Shown: positions 48,410 to 62,299, counted from the first letter of the stretch. The stretch: DNA of 64,000 nt from Motacilla alba alba (GCF_015832195.1 NC_052046.1:29788911-29852910), one strand, 5' to 3'. Translations and numbers: made by a program. Notes: generated from the sequence alone by a model not told the origin.

Positions 48410-51322
48410 TTTCTAGTAGAAACATGGTATCCCTGGAAATAATAAAAACTGAGACTAAAAAAACTATTGTTTACGTGTGCTGTTTAAAGAAAACTTGATT
48501 CTATCCTCTTCTTCCTTCTGATTGTGCTCATTCATAGGTCTCTGTAAGTTCCTCCAGGATAGTGATTTTCAGCTTTCCAGCCATGCAGAAAAGCAATATA
48601 GATTTCTGGATGCATTGAGATTACAAAGAAGAATGGGACGTTTTTCAGCTATGTCACAACAATTCATGGTGCCCATATGTCTACAATTGAAAGTCATTAA
48701 AACCTGAAGGTTCTGATCCAGCAAGCATAAAACTAGTAACTTTTTTGTATTCTTATGATTACAGAATTTAATGTCTTTATTTATTTTATGATGAAATATG
48801 GCATGCTCTGTAATCACCCTCCATGTAAAGCGTAAAAGTTTAAAGTGTATATTGAACAATCCTGCCCAGTCATCTTATATTGCACCAATTCTGGAAGAAA
48901 TCAAGAGCTGTCTTGACAAGAGCTTCAATAAATCACCTTCCAGTCTCCAGCAGTGCAGTATAGATGCTTATGTTTCTGTTGCCTGTATTTCACTTCTGGC
49001 AGCTGGGGTTAGAGATCACTCTTAAAAGTTGTCATGCTCTTTCCTTTCATGGAAAACAAAAACTTACTCAAGGTCTGACTCCCTTTTTCTGCTCTTTGTT
49101 GCAGTACATTGTGTCAGTCTATTTTTAGAATTACCCATTTAACTTTGTCCTTTGAGGTATCTGATTTCAAAGAAAACAGCAATGTGAAAATAACTCCTCA
49201 TGATAAAAAGTACATTGACCATTTTGCCACTCAGTCATTGATTTTCAAATATTTGATACTTGGAAGACTTTTGGGATCCCCTCTGTAACACTTCCTACCA
49301 CAGTGCATTTCTTGAGGGCAGGAAATGGACTACTGTTAAAAGAGCTGTCAGTTTGATAGAGGGGGAATTAACATTGTATATGTAATGAAGATGCAAAGTA
49401 TTTTGTCACCAAATTATAGCACCTTCAAAATATTCTACACTTTTTTCTTAAGCATCTAAGGAGTGTTTGATATATGCTTTGTTGATGTTAGAGAACTTTG
49501 AATTGCTTTGAGATAGGGATATCTGCATTTTGTCGTAACCCATTTTGTTTGTATATTTTTTTCCTTCTTGTGGACATTTGTTCCATTTTTCTAACAGTGT
49601 CATTTTAAACAAGTGTTTCTCTAAGCCTTTAAATGACTTTCCCATATTTGCCTTTCTGTAGTGCCTGACTTTAGTCTTAAAGATAAAGAAAATTTTAATT
49701 CAAACTTTTTCACTTTTGAGGGTGTTTCCCTGTCTTTTTTTCTTCTTCTTCATGGTCACCGTGCCAAGCAGTGCATATGCTGCTTCTTCGGTCTTACCTA
49801 CCATTGCCAGCACCTAGCGGGTCACTTCCTTCTCCTCTTCAGGCTATTTTAGGACCTCACTTCTCTGTGACTTCTTTAAAGTTGATAAGTGTGGGTAAAT
49901 GCAGTCACTTGGGTCAGAAGTCTTGGATATAGGGAACACAAAACCTGACAACATAGGTCTGAGGAGCCATCCTAAAAATAGGAAGAACACTTGCCTGACT
50001 TTTCTTACTTTCCAGTCTCTGGAAGGCCTGGTTCTGAAATGAATGGAAATTTTATAATAGAACAGTTCAAGAGTTTTCTAGAATATCCAGCAATGTCACA
50101 TACCAGCTCCAGATCCATTCAGACACTTTCTGCTACATTTCCTTTAGGAACTTTATATTTTTTTTGTATTTGTGGTCTTGGAGACAAGAAGGAAACAGAA
50201 TAGTGGAAATAGTGAATTTCTCACAGGAATGCAAACATCTTACATCTGAATTGGTTTAGGCAAAATTTATTTAGGTCTATATCCACACTGGAGACCATTG
50301 TAAAATTCACATTTATTGATTTCACATTTTGTGAACCTGAATTTTACTTAGCTTATGATAATGAATCCTGTACCTCATGCTGAGCTTGAAAACTGGTTTC
50401 AGAGTCAACAGGATCTGAGGATTTGACAAGAAATTGATAAATATAAGGGAAAGCCACTCTAATAACAGATTCTTGGACAAGGAGTTCTGTGAAATTGAGT
50501 TAGATCAAAAGTCAACACACAGTCACACAGTCAACTGAAATTGTTGTCTCAAACAAATACTTACACATCTTTATTGTCTTCAGGGAATATTAAAAGAAAA
50601 TTGGTAATTAAGGCAGTTTCTAAGCCCCAGGAAAAGGGAAATCAGTAGTAGTGATATTTGGGGTGAATGGTTCAAGTCCAGAAAACACCCTAGCAACTGA
50701 AATAGTCACTCTTAAAATAAAGTACTTGACTGGGGTTACTTGTGAGCCTCCTGAAACAGAGATATTGGAGTTTGCAGAGTTGAAGAATGGCAAACACCAA
50801 CTTACATTTGTTCTTTGGCAATGCATGTGAATGGTGTTTCCTACCATCTTGGGCCTGAAAGGTTTGTTCAGGTGACAGTAATGCATTCAGGGGTGCTCTT
50901 TTTTTCCTTCATTAACTGTGCTAGCCATTGTCCTTGTATTTGTTCTTGTATGTGTTTGACCCAAAAGTGAGTATGAGAGACCAAGCTCAGAGCTTGCAGT
51001 GCATCCACCTAGGAGATGAATGTCAGACTGCAGTGAACACTTGTCTGTCTGAGAATACAAAATTAAGAAGAACCTAGAGTACCTAATCCCATAGCATCCT
51101 CGAACCAATAAATTTAGATTCAAATTCCCTGAGGCTGAGGAGGATATTGAAGTTCAATTATTCATTTAGAAAGGGGAAGTGGCTGTACCGACATAGTTTT
51201 TGTGAACATTTTTTTGAATGTTCTGATTGAACATTCAAACATTGAACATTGAATCTGATTGAATTTGACAAAATCTGGCCCAAAATCCCCTTTGCACTCT
51301 TTTGAACAACTTTAGAAAGGAA

Positions 51323-51347
51323 GGGGGGGGGGGGGGGGGGGGGGGGG
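51323..51347. repeat. G25 homopolymer and G-rich flank
   Basis: Twenty-five consecutive G residues are followed by AGGGAGGCGGGAG to 51360. Such a run can fold into G-quadruplexes. It is also a place where sequencing and assembly lengths are unreliable. Confidence 0.92.
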
Positions 51348-54300
51348 AGGGAGGCGGGAGCTACCTTCCTTAAAAGCTCATATGTATTTTTGAATTGCAA
51401 ATACAAATCTCTTAATGAGGATTTTTTTTACGCAAGGGTTGAGCTTCTTCCTGTTTTCAGATATTTTGTACCATTATCAAAGTATTGAAGGAAGTTTCTG
51501 CAGAATTCCACAGACAGATTCTGAATATTTGTGCAGATATAGTCAAAGGCTTGTAGAATTTGGGTAGTTTGTATTGGCATCTACAAGTATCCTAAGTCCA
51601 GAAAGGCAAATGTAAGGCATGGAGTTGGAGCAGGAAAGAAATGAGACAACTGAGCAAAGGAAATAGTAAAAGAAAAAGCTAGATGGAAAAACCAAAAAGA
51701 AAACCTGTAGAAAGATTTCCCAACTTTTTTTTTTTTTAATTGAAAATTTGAGCGACATATAAGTGAAAAAAGAAACAAGTGACAAAGCAATGGTCATCAT
51801 AATGACTCTCTCACCTATTCACTACTTTTCTTAAGTTGGAATAACTCAAGGAAAGGGTTATGTGTTGATGTACAAATTATCATGAAAAAATGAAAGAAAA
51901 AAGACAAGGGGGGAAAGAATTTTTTTTCAGATGGCTTTTTGTTTATTTCTTCAGTTTTTATTTTTAAGACAGTATGGTTCCAGATTTTTCTTTTTAATTT
52001 TTAGAAGATATAAAAAAAATAATCATGATTCATTATCACTAGATGATTCAACTGCTTACTTTTACATCTATCACCTCCTCCTCTACAATTTGAATAAAAG
52101 ACTCAGTGTAGACACTGATAAAACAAACCGAGAGTAAAATTTAGATGTTTCCTTGCTAGCTCCGTGGATGCTCCCAAGAGTCATTGCATGCAGAGCAGCA
52201 GCTGGATGTTCATTGTGCTGAATCAAGTTTAATGAGAATAGAAACTGTATGTACTGCTCCAGAAATTGCACTGGGAGCAATCTTCAGACATTTTCAGCAC
52301 CGTAATATATTGCAGAAGGAATGAAATTGAATCTGTCAGTTCTGCTTACACACATATGAAAAGAGTCTTTAATTGTTGCTTGATTAGATTAACATTTTAC
52401 TTACAGTCCTTAAATGTACAACATTTCAGGTTAACTGTACTCTAAGAGAAAAATTCTCACTTCCCTTTTGCAATATTTTACTATTAATTTGGTGTACATT
52501 ATCTAGTGAAGTATTTCATGGAACACCTTGTGAAGGGCTACATTGTACTTGGTTCACATGATATATTTGTTAAATGACTATAATTTCCTCAAAACTTCTG
52601 TAATATTTGGTGTTAATCTCCTGAAGTAATGCTTGTGATAAAATTGATGGTATAAGATACTGATGGTTAAATTGAAACCAAGCTGCCTGCAGTGCAGCTG
52701 TTAATTACAGCATTTCAAGCCCCACAGATGACACTACGATCACAAAACCTGTTTCAAATAATGTTCTGTGAACCCATTTAAAATTAATTTCAAGAGACTT
52801 GATCTGTAGTTGGGTACTTGAGGCAATAGCAGAATTTTTTTCCTTCAGTGCATCTAGTGTGGTGTTATAAAGGCATGGCTGTGGCAGGATTAATTTTTTT
52901 TTTCCAGAGGCTTTTAATTCTTTTATGAAAAATATACTTGGGTTGTAGATGGGCCAAATGAGTTCTGCTGCTAAGGATATTCTTGATGAAACTGAACTAG
53001 GATAATACATGATTTGTCTAAGATAAAGGATCAGTGTTCAAAATGCAGTGAAATATCAACAGATCTTCACTTTGCTGTACAAGACCCTTGTGTCACGTAC
53101 TGGAAGTGTTACGGATGTTTGCTACTTGGTTGAAACATCTGAAGAGAGACACTTATGCTCAGTCCTGCTTTGAAAAGTTGATGTTCCGTGCTTATACTTT
53201 TAATTTTAGAAAATTAACAATACGAAAGCATTAAAAGGGAAAGAATAATGTCACTACAAGGAAGTAATTAATTTAGCTCCAGGCAAAAAGCATTTCAACA
53301 GAAAAAAATGTTTTAAGTAAATGTAAGTAAATTCATAGCTTTGGTTGTGCTCATGAGTCTCAGTTTCCTTTCCCTGACAAGAGTTTAAATTAAGAATTAC
53401 TTGATTGAAATACATTGAATTTCATGGGCACAAGTAAAAGAAGACTCTGATTGAATAATGATTATTTATAAGAAATAAGTTTAAAGTATTTGGGGAATAA
53501 ATACAAATGGGAATAAATATTTAGTTTTAAAACATAAGCAGGGATTGCACCTGATGTTTTAGGTATCCTGAAGATAAATCTATAAAACTTCACAAGTATT
53601 AACTACAAATATAAAATAATTGCATACTATTTAGCTACATACTTGTGATAGGAAGGAATCACTATGATGAAGAATCTGTGTAAGAGGGCCATCCTACACA
53701 GATCCTGCATTCTCACAGGAGAAATGTGTGGTTTGGATAGTATCACTGACTTTTCTGTTTGTGTCTTTTGTAACAGTGCTGTGAGGCAATAGTCATGGAG
53801 TTTTACTTGTTATTGTCTTGTACCTAGGTGTCTTCTTTTGGGTACAAAAGTGGCAACAAAAACTTAACAAAATCAGAGCCACCAGCATGTTTTGCTAGCT
53901 TTCCACTTGCAAAGTATTTAAGTGAAAAGTTAGACAACTGATGAATTCCTTCTTCATTTTGGAAAGAGGTTCTGCCTTGGTCTGGCAGGGCAGAAGGGGG
54001 AGAAAAGGGAGTTCTTAATTTTGGACAAGGATTCCTCCCTAGAGGCATGTCCATGCTCTACTTAAATGCAGAATCTGGGAAAAAAGTAATTCACCTTTCT
54101 CATCTTTAGAGAATTTTTTTCGTTTTGATGAAGCCTTTTGCAGTGGGCTAGAGGGAAAAGAAAGCTCAGTGGGATGACTTTGCCAAGTTTGGCAAGTGGC
54201 AGGAACATTGTGCCATTTGTTCCTTAACACTGAAGGAAAAGTCCTTTGCTCCTCTTCCTGTGTGGGAAGCAACTGTATTACTAGCAGTGTATTTTTTATA

Positions 54301-55009
54301 AACTAGCAAGAAAAACTGCAGTTTCTTGCACTGAAGGGAACAGAGGGTGATGTGCTGTCACATTTCTGTGCCACATTTTCCCAGAACTGCCCTGCCTTGC
54401 CAGCAGGACAAGAGGTTCTCTTTATTTAAGGATGCTGTGGGTAGGAATGAGAGCAAGATCTGTTTACATGCTTAATGTTTATAATGCTCTCCAGGAAGGA
54501 CATCTTGAAAAAACAGAAAACCAGGGAGGATGGAAGCAGACTCCAAAGTTTTCTGTAACTGATCAACTAAAAAGGCATCAGTTGTTTAGTATTCATTCTG
54601 AAAACTGACTTGCTTTGCTTCCCTTTGGAGATTTGATTTCAATTTTGCTATAAGAGATTTATCTAGTGGATTAGATGGCAGAATGAAGACTTGCCAGACT
54701 TATATTACATACAACATACAAAGGAAATGAGAAGATGTTGAATTCAAGACTTCTGCTTTTCATAAATGCTGCAGTGTAAACCAAAACAATGATTTTTTTT
54801 AAATCTATGATGCTGTATAAAATGTATTTTTTAAAATATTGTTAAAATTGCAAACATGAAATGACTCTTTGTAAGAAAGGTACAGTAAATTTTGGTAATT
54901 ACTGACATGACATGAGCTCACTATGTGTAAGTTGAATTTTTCCTATCCATAGTAATTTGTTTGTTGTGAAACAAGTTCAAAGTCTTGAACTCTTGTCTAT
55001 CCAAATTTG

Positions 55010-55089
55010 AACAAAAAAAAAAAAAAACCAACAACAAAACAAACAAATGAAAAACCAAAACAAAAAACCCCACCCAACCAAACATACCA
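55010..55089. repeat. A/C-rich low-complexity tract
   Basis: An A run of about 16 passes into ACCAACAACAAAAC, AAACAAAC and CAAAAAACCCCACCC units. This is the complement of the G/T-rich tracts and close in style to the one at 26123. Confidence 0.75.
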
Positions 55090-58000
55090 AAATCCAAGTG
55101 ACACCTATTTGAGATAACACAACCCTCTAAAATCTTTGTAAAAGTGTATAACTCACTTCGTAAAAATAGCAATTAGTGATTCCCTCTGAAAAGTATTTTC
55201 TAAGCTCAACAGTGGCACCAGCCTCCCTAGCTTTCCTACTCACCTATGTACACAGAGAAGCTTTACTTACTGCCTCTGACATCCCATGCTGGATTCAGTT
55301 ACATCTGGGCTTTGGCTTTCCTAACCTCATCTCCAGATGCTCAGATGATGTCTTTGCATTCCTCCCAGACTCTCTCCATACACTTTAAATGCCTATGCAA
55401 GAGCAATGCAAATGTGACAAAGCCACTGTCCCTCTGTGCCATGAATACTGACTTAGTAGTGAGTGGAACATTCCCTTCTTTGTGTTGTAAATTTTCTGTT
55501 ACAGGCAATACATAGTTCAATATATTGACATATTCTTGCAGAATACAGTAATCCTCAAAAATGTATTTTGAGGTTACATATTAAAAAGTGATTAACTGTT
55601 TCCTTTTAATTTTCTTATTTTGGACATTTTGTATTGATATCCAGGGAAGCAGACCATGATTTTGGTAGGTATTTGAGCTTATTTGAGCTTTCACACAGGT
55701 GAAAGATATTCATAGAGTTTTGTGCGAACAGTACAAACCTAAAATAACTGGTGTTGCTTTCTTGAGAGGGAGTATATGCTGCTCTGCATTAGTATTTTTG
55801 TATGGCTTCATCTACTTATTTTAGGTGACAGTCTGCTCATCAGGCACCTGTCAGGGCAAGTGTTTGCTCTGCAATTGCAGGTAGTTGTCTTGTGTCTGAC
55901 CTTCTAGTTTTCATACAGTCAAACTGCTTTAGTTCTCCATGTCACTGACAGCACTGTAGACTGTTTTATTATTTAATATTCTAGCCCAAAATGTGCAGAA
56001 GGTTCTGGAATAATTTTAGAAATTGCTTTAATTCAGGTGAGTTTATGATAGGAACATGTGGTAACAGAAGGCTTTAACTGGAAATGGTGAAGTGGTAGCC
56101 CTGAAATGTTCTTTCAATGACAAATTATGCTCTAATGTATATTGTAGCAATTTTTGCAAGGAAGGTCATAACTGTCGCAGTGGTTGTGCTCAATTTAATA
56201 GCCAAACGGCTCTAGCAGCAGAAGGTATTTACCTTTAATTTAAAGAAACATGTGCTTGGAGCATGTGCTTCAGTTCAGACATCTGGTCATAATTACATAG
56301 GAAATCTTTAACAGAAAGCCAGAAGTAATTCTAGATTATTAACCACCACATTCTACTGAAACTAAAATGCATTTATATCACACACTCTCTTGACACAGCT
56401 CTGGAGAGCCATTTACTGCTTTTGCTTTCCTGTTATGTCCAGTTATAGTCATAGCAGAGGACTGCATGATGTTTAGATGAGGTGTGATTTCATCATCCTG
56501 AAAGGTGATCCCCATTTACTCAAAAATTTCAGGCAGCCTCTCTAATGTCTCCCCATATGCAATTCTTTCTGGCTCGCTTACTGAGAAATACTTGTGGTCT
56601 GCAACAGGCATTGAGCTTCTAGACTGACTCTTTATTGGGTGGCCTTTTCAAAGCAGAAGGGATGGAAGCTGCAGAAAGCAAATGTTTTTAGAGATAGGTA
56701 TTTTGAGAGGCTTGGGAGCGGGAATGATTTCCATCAATTTCTAAGAAGATAACTGGTACTTTTCTGATCTTGTAGCCACACCTTAAATATGATCTTACGT
56801 TTAGCCACTTGCTGGTTCATGTTCCACCACTGAACCTATTGTCTCTTGTTCTGCTTCCCTTCATTAAGATTATACTGTATTTATCATTTGCTAATTCAGT
56901 TTTCATTAAGAATCAAAAATGTAAAGATTAGTATGGTACAATAAGATCGAAACTTTCGTGTGGCACTGGAATTCTGGTGCTCAGCCTGCTGCTGCCTGTT
57001 CTTTGCCACTGTCTTGCCTGAGGTAACTCAGTGTCATCTTCAGGAAGGCAGCAGTAATGTGAATATGTATATTGTTGGGTCTGAACAAGAAATGCTGATA
57101 TTAAATATTCATTTGTGGCAGTCTGGTATCTGGAAAAAGAAAAGCATACATCGAAAATGAAAATCATCTTGTCATTGCCAGTAGTTCAGGCTGTAGATTT
57201 CAGGCTCTGTCAGGGAAATGTATCAAGGACATATGTGGACAGCTGTACCTGCTACTGAAGAGTTATGGTGCTCTGAAATGAAGTGTGTCCATATGTACTT
57301 TTGTCTGTAGGTCTGACCAGAAAAAAACTATTTATAAACAATAAGCTGATTATCGACTTTTAACAGAAATTATTAAGCTTATACAGCTAGCAGTAAATGG
57401 GTAATTCCAAGCTCTCAGATGTCTGCATGGGTATTTTCAGTGCTGTAGCATGCTGCTTCCTGCTTCTTTAGTTGTCCTGTAGCAAACATAACTCTTGCTG
57501 AGGTACTGTTTCACTTGTGGTGGTATCTCCCCCTGCTCTTGAGGAAAATGAGAGAGAATCCAGCATTATCCTACTACCAATTTCTAGATCAAAAGACTGA
57601 ATTAACTTCCTGAAATCTCAGCTATAGTAATTTGCCTTCTCAGAAAGACTGGAGACATACTTTTCTTTTATAATTTTCACTCAATTCACAGGAGATAGCT
57701 CTCTTGGCACTGTTGCATTTGAGATCATCAGTCTCAGACCATTCTGAACTTTCCATCCTAGCTTTGTGATGCACTGAATGCTTGATCTAAACCAACAACT
57801 AGTCTTGAGGTCTGTTTGTCTTATTTCCTTACAAACTGTTGAAAAATCATTAGCCTTTGGGCATACTGGGCAATGACTCTTTTTCCTGTACTGCTTGTGT
57901 ATTATCTGTAACTATACCAAATTATAGGAGTGATTTTAGAGGAAGTATGTGAAAAAAAGCTTCCTTTTCTGTAATGCACAGCATGTATGTGGCCTGCTAG

Positions 58001-58402
58001 ACTCATTGATGCTGTGCTGTTGGTCTTATTAGCATACTGCCTATTTCAAGTCCCAGGAAGCACTAGCCAAGGAAAGAAAACATTGTATGTGATGAACTTA
58101 CTCCTAATGGTGGATTATCTTGTTTTTCCAGCATTGCATGAGACAGTAAAACTAGCTCTAGAACTGAAACAGTGCATGTCATGCAGCATCTACAATCCTT
58201 CTTGTCTTCTCGTTTTGCTATTGTTCTGTTTCAAGTTCCCGGTGGCCCTTACTCTCCAGCTCCCCAACTCATGTCTTGCATGGGTGTAAATATGGATGTA
58301 AACCTACTGAGTTGCAGATCTTTATAAGATCTTTCTTAATCAACAAAGAAAAGTTGGAACCAAGTGACTAACATCTCAAAGAAGTTAATGGGTTCTGTTG
58401 CG

Positions 58403-58404
<2 letters not shown>

Positions 58405-58446
<42 letters not shown>
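58405..58446. repeat. T42 homopolymer
   Basis: Forty-two uninterrupted T residues, the longest homopolymer in the window. A Lys-rich minus-strand frame at 58336-58548 is only its translation. Confidence 0.95.
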
Positions 58447-58447
<1 letters not shown>

Positions 58448-58960
58448 TATGAGTCAGAAGCAAGTGAGAGATCAGAATGTCCCAGAGTACAAAATCCCTG
58501 AGCTAAGTATGAGCAATTTTTACTGAACTTTTCCAGGTAAACTTCCATTTTTCCTTCTTGAACATTTGAAAATTTTTTTAATCAATACACACTTAATTTT
58601 TCTTTATAAAGAATGTAATACTCTAAGGGAGCTATGGGTATGGTGGTAGGGACAAAACTCCAGCCTGTGCTTACTGAGTGTAACTTTTAGGAAAAGGAGA
58701 GTTAGGATAGTTGTTGGTGGTTTATTTGGTGTTTTCTTTGTTTTCTGTTTTTGTTTTTATGAGGGGGACTGTTTTCGTTATTTTGGTTTATTTTATTTTA
58801 CAAACCAGTATAGCAGGTTGCATTGCCAAATTTGGAAGGAATTTAGGAAAAGTAAGTTTGATGATCTGTGAGAGTCTAAAGGATGTTTTTAAAATATATT
58901 TATGGCAACTGATGGAGAAACAGATGGTAAAAAGCAGAGCATTATTAAATGATATTTATG

Positions 58961-59022
58961 AATATTATGTATGTTAGGAGCATGGAAAAATAATATTATG
59001 TATGTTAGGAGCATGGAAAAAG
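58961..59022. repeat. Two-copy 31-bp tandem duplication
   Basis: The unit beginning AATATTATGTATGTTAGGAG at 58961 is repeated from 58992. The two copies differ only at the last base (T versus G), so the duplication is young. Confidence 0.93.
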
Positions 59023-61050
59023 TACCATTTCTTTATCAACAGTAATACTATGAAGTAGCCTTACAATGAGAGCTGTAGATGAGAAGACTATGCTTGTCTA
59101 AGGACACATCCCATTATTCAGTCAGGGGCTTATGAGATACAATGTCTGTGATAGGTGCACAGGGCCTAGGATCAGCATGATGGCTGCCCTCACCAAGCCC
59201 TGTTCCCTGTCATGACAGCATTATTCCTAGAGAAAATCAGAGCTAACCAGATGTGTAGATTTGAAAGGAATCCACTAATCCACTTCTTCAATCACCAGCT
59301 CGTCTGCAAAGTCAGCCATGAGTTTTCAAAATCACTATTTCCCAAGGTGGTCAGGAAAGGTTAATTCTTGGAGTAGCTGATGTTAGACCTTTTTATGGGA
59401 GTTGGGGAGGAGACAGATTTTATTTGTTCCTACTTTGTGATCAATGAGTTTATATAGAAATAGCAGGAATTCAGAATTTCTGAATAGTTTTGTCTGAATG
59501 ACTTTAGAGGGGTGCTCTGCAATCCCTTGGGAACAATTTGTTTATTTGAATTGAAGGCAACACCAAATGTCTATAGATTCTTTCATGCTGTAGTCACAAG
59601 TCCTTATTACTCAGTTACATGCTTTTTAGGTTCATTTGACATTAATTCTTTTTCTTCCATCCCAACACATATCTGCCTCCTCCTATTTCTGTTGGTTTGG
59701 GTTTTTTGTTTTTTTTTTTCACGAGCTTCTGCTTGGAATTGCTTTTGCAAATCCATTTGCTCTTGCAAAATCCATTTCTTTTCTAGTTCATTTGCTTGTT
59801 TTAATGGTAAGTCATAATTTTAACTGTACAAACTAAGGTGGACTGTTCAATTAAATTTCAGTCTTAAAACCAAGACATCTTCAGCCATGAAGGTTGTACT
59901 TATCCCATCAACAGAATGTCTCCTGCTGCAGGGTCTGATGACAGGGCAAATAGAAGCCTGCTAAGTACTTTTTAGTAGCTTCAAGGTTTGGGTCATGGCT
60001 TGGTTCCAGCTGTTGGCTACAAATTTTAATGTTTTTTCAGTTAGGGATCATTGCATTCATTTCCCCCCCTCTCTTAAGGAGTATTTGTCATTGCAAACTG
60101 CATAAATTTGGACTGAAAACACTAAGTCTAGTAAGTAAGTTTTCCATACATATCTGTAAAAATCTTGTATTGTAGTCATGTGTAATTTTTTTTTTTTTTA
60201 AGAACCTGAATACAAAAAACACCCCATCTGACAATGCACGCTCTGGTTGGAAAAATGGTCTTTGCTTTTGAGAACTACCCTTTTCACTGATTCTTTGTAA
60301 TCCAGGTTTTCCATTTATACTGTAATAAGAGAAACTTTAAATCTTTCACAAACCGTCAAAGAGTACTCATGTATGGGTTTTTTTTAAGTCTTTTTCCTGA
60401 AGGTGCACATTTTCTGAGGTTTTTCTCGCCATTTCTATGTATTTTCCTGCCATACCATTCTTAATGTAGTAAATGTCATCAGACTAGTCATGGATCTAAA
60501 TAATCTGTGACATTACTAGGGTATTATACAATCCTGCTCCTGTTGTTATTTTTCATTCCTGTCCTCTTCTAATTCTTTTGTGTGTGCATGAGCTATTTGT
60601 ATTCCCAAAGTGCAGTTTCTATATCTTCCTTATTCATAAGGCTTGTGTTTTGCTGATGCTATGTAAACTTGACATGGTACCAACATCTACCCATGATAAC
60701 AATTTGCAGGAGTAAATATGAAAAATAATTTCAGAAAGAACAGTTTAAACTTTTTTCTCACAGTACATTCTTTTATTTCACTTTACCCATTTAAAAAAGA
60801 AAAAATTATCCTATTATCCCTAAAGGAATTGTCTAGGACTTTGCATGAATAAATGTGCATCTTTAAAAGGCTCATTTACAGAAATTCATAATCATACACT
60901 AAAGGTCATTCTTTGAATAAATTCAAAGAAGTTATCAGTTATATGGATCCTAAAATTTAATCTAAATTGATCAAAACAGAGTGGCAAGAAACTGTGCTTG
61001 AATCTAATGAGGTCTAGCCAGGATGTTTTAAAAGATGTGTCCTATCTCAC

Positions 61051-61646
61051 TGTTTTGGTTTTGGCTAGGATAGAGTTAGTTTTATTCCTAGTAGCTGGTA
61101 TAGTGCTGTGTTTTGGATTTACTGTGAGAATCATGTTGACAACACACTGATGTTCTGGTTGCTGCTAAGCAGTGCTTACCCTAAATCAAGGAGTTTCAGT
61201 TTTCCATGCTCTGTCAGTGTGTAGGCACACAAAAAACAGGGAGAAAGCAGGTCCAGCACAGCTGACCTGCACAGACCAAAGAGGTATTCCATGCCATACA
61301 TGGTCATGCCTAGCTTATAAACTGGGGAATTTGGCTGGGAGCTGCAGGTCACAGCTGGGTGCCAGGCCGGGCATGCATCAGCAAATGCTCACCAGGTGTA
61401 GTGTGCATCACCTGTGGGGTTTGGGGGTTTCTTCCTCCCTCTCTCTTTTTCATTATTGTAAATATTACTTTGATAATTGTAATTGTTTATTAATGATATT
61501 TTTCTTTACTTCAATTATTAAACTATTCTTACCCAAACCAAGTATTTTATCTTTTTCCTGCTCTCCCCTCCATCTCACTTCAGACAGGGCAGAGGAAGGG
61601 TAGCTAGTAAGTGACTCTTTTTGTCAGCTGGGGTTAAACCACATAA
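61051..61646 (+). mobile_element. ERVL-type LTR, about 600 bp
   Basis: The start TGTTTTGGTTTTGGCTAGGA followed by 'TAGTAGCTGGTATAGTGCTG' is a familiar bird ERVL LTR opening. It continues with 'GTTTTGGATTTACTGTGAGAAT', 'TTGACAACACACTGATGTT' and 'AGCAGTGCTTAC', and ends 'GTCAGCTGGGGTTAAACCAC' plus a degraded ACGACA. A TATA box is at 61316-61321 (TATAAA, before CTGGGG) and an ATTAAA polyadenylation-type signal at 61517-61522. No internal retroviral sequence and no clear target duplication were found. The 143-codon frame at 61172-61603 lies wholly within it and is not a gene. Confidence 0.92.
61316..61321 (+). promoter_or_regulatory. TATA box of the ERVL LTR
   Basis: TATAAA followed by CTGGGG sits about 265 bases into the LTR, the position expected for the U3 promoter of this family. 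Activity cannot be judged. Confidence 0.6.
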
Positions 61647-62071
61647 GTTTTGGCTATTTATGGACTATCTATTTTTTTTTTTGTGCAACTAGTTATGATC
61701 TACAGATAATCTTGTTCCTCTCTCTTACTCCTTAATATGTGATTTCTTTTATTTCTTTTTTTTAAGCAAAATATCACATTTTGAAGACCAGCCAACAGGT
61801 TCCAGTTTACATGACTTAATCTGAGCTTTCATCTATGAATTGCCTTCAGATATCTCCATTCCTATAACTCTACTGTCCTGAAGCAAAAGATTTAAAGTAA
61901 TGAAAATTATGTTGAACTTCCTCACACATCTTTCCTAGGCTTTTATCTAATTAATTTATATGCAAGCACCCAGTAGACAAATTAGATAACTTTGCAAAAT
62001 ATGCATCTTTGATTGACCTTGTGTAACACACCATTGTTCCTCCTAAAATGAACATAATATTTTCATTTGGA

Positions 62072-62102
<31 letters not shown>

Positions 62103-62299
62103 CATCTATCTATCCATCTATCTATCCTCATAAAATTCCATATTAAGCATGTTCACATATTCCTTGAGAAGTGGCTTCAGGTGATCCCCTTTCTAATGCA
62201 CACTTAACCTTTGCCCTTCATTTTTTGCAGCCTCAATTTGGGCTCAAATATTCAAAAATCTTTACTTTAGTTGTCGGTCTTACGGGTTGTCCTTGTTTT
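61647..62299. other. Short spacer between two ERVL LTRs
   Basis: Anonymous AT-rich DNA carrying a TCTA tetranucleotide repeat at 62073-62127. Nothing else was recognised. Confidence 0.6.
62073..62127. repeat. (TCTA)n microsatellite
   Basis: TCTA units are nearly perfect from 62073 to 62099, then interrupted by TTCC and CCATC variants to 62127. It is likely length-polymorphic. Confidence 0.93.

Larger units (their letters stand above)
48410..61050. other. Long anonymous stretch with simple repeats
   Basis: About 12.6 kb with no recognised gene or interspersed repeat. Simple-sequence items at 51323, 55010, 58405 and 58961 are listed separately. A 100-codon frame at 57987-58289 follows a pyrimidine-rich CAG but is hydrophobic, unrecognised and without other support. 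Confidence 0.5.

Noticed and set aside
57987..58289. 100-codon hydrophobic frame after a pyrimidine-rich CAG
   Set aside because: The hydrophobicity follows T-rich composition. No partner exon or recognised family.
61172..61603. 143-codon plus-strand open frame
   Set aside because: It is wholly inside the plus-strand ERVL LTR, whose TATA box and polyadenylation-type signal lie within the frame.
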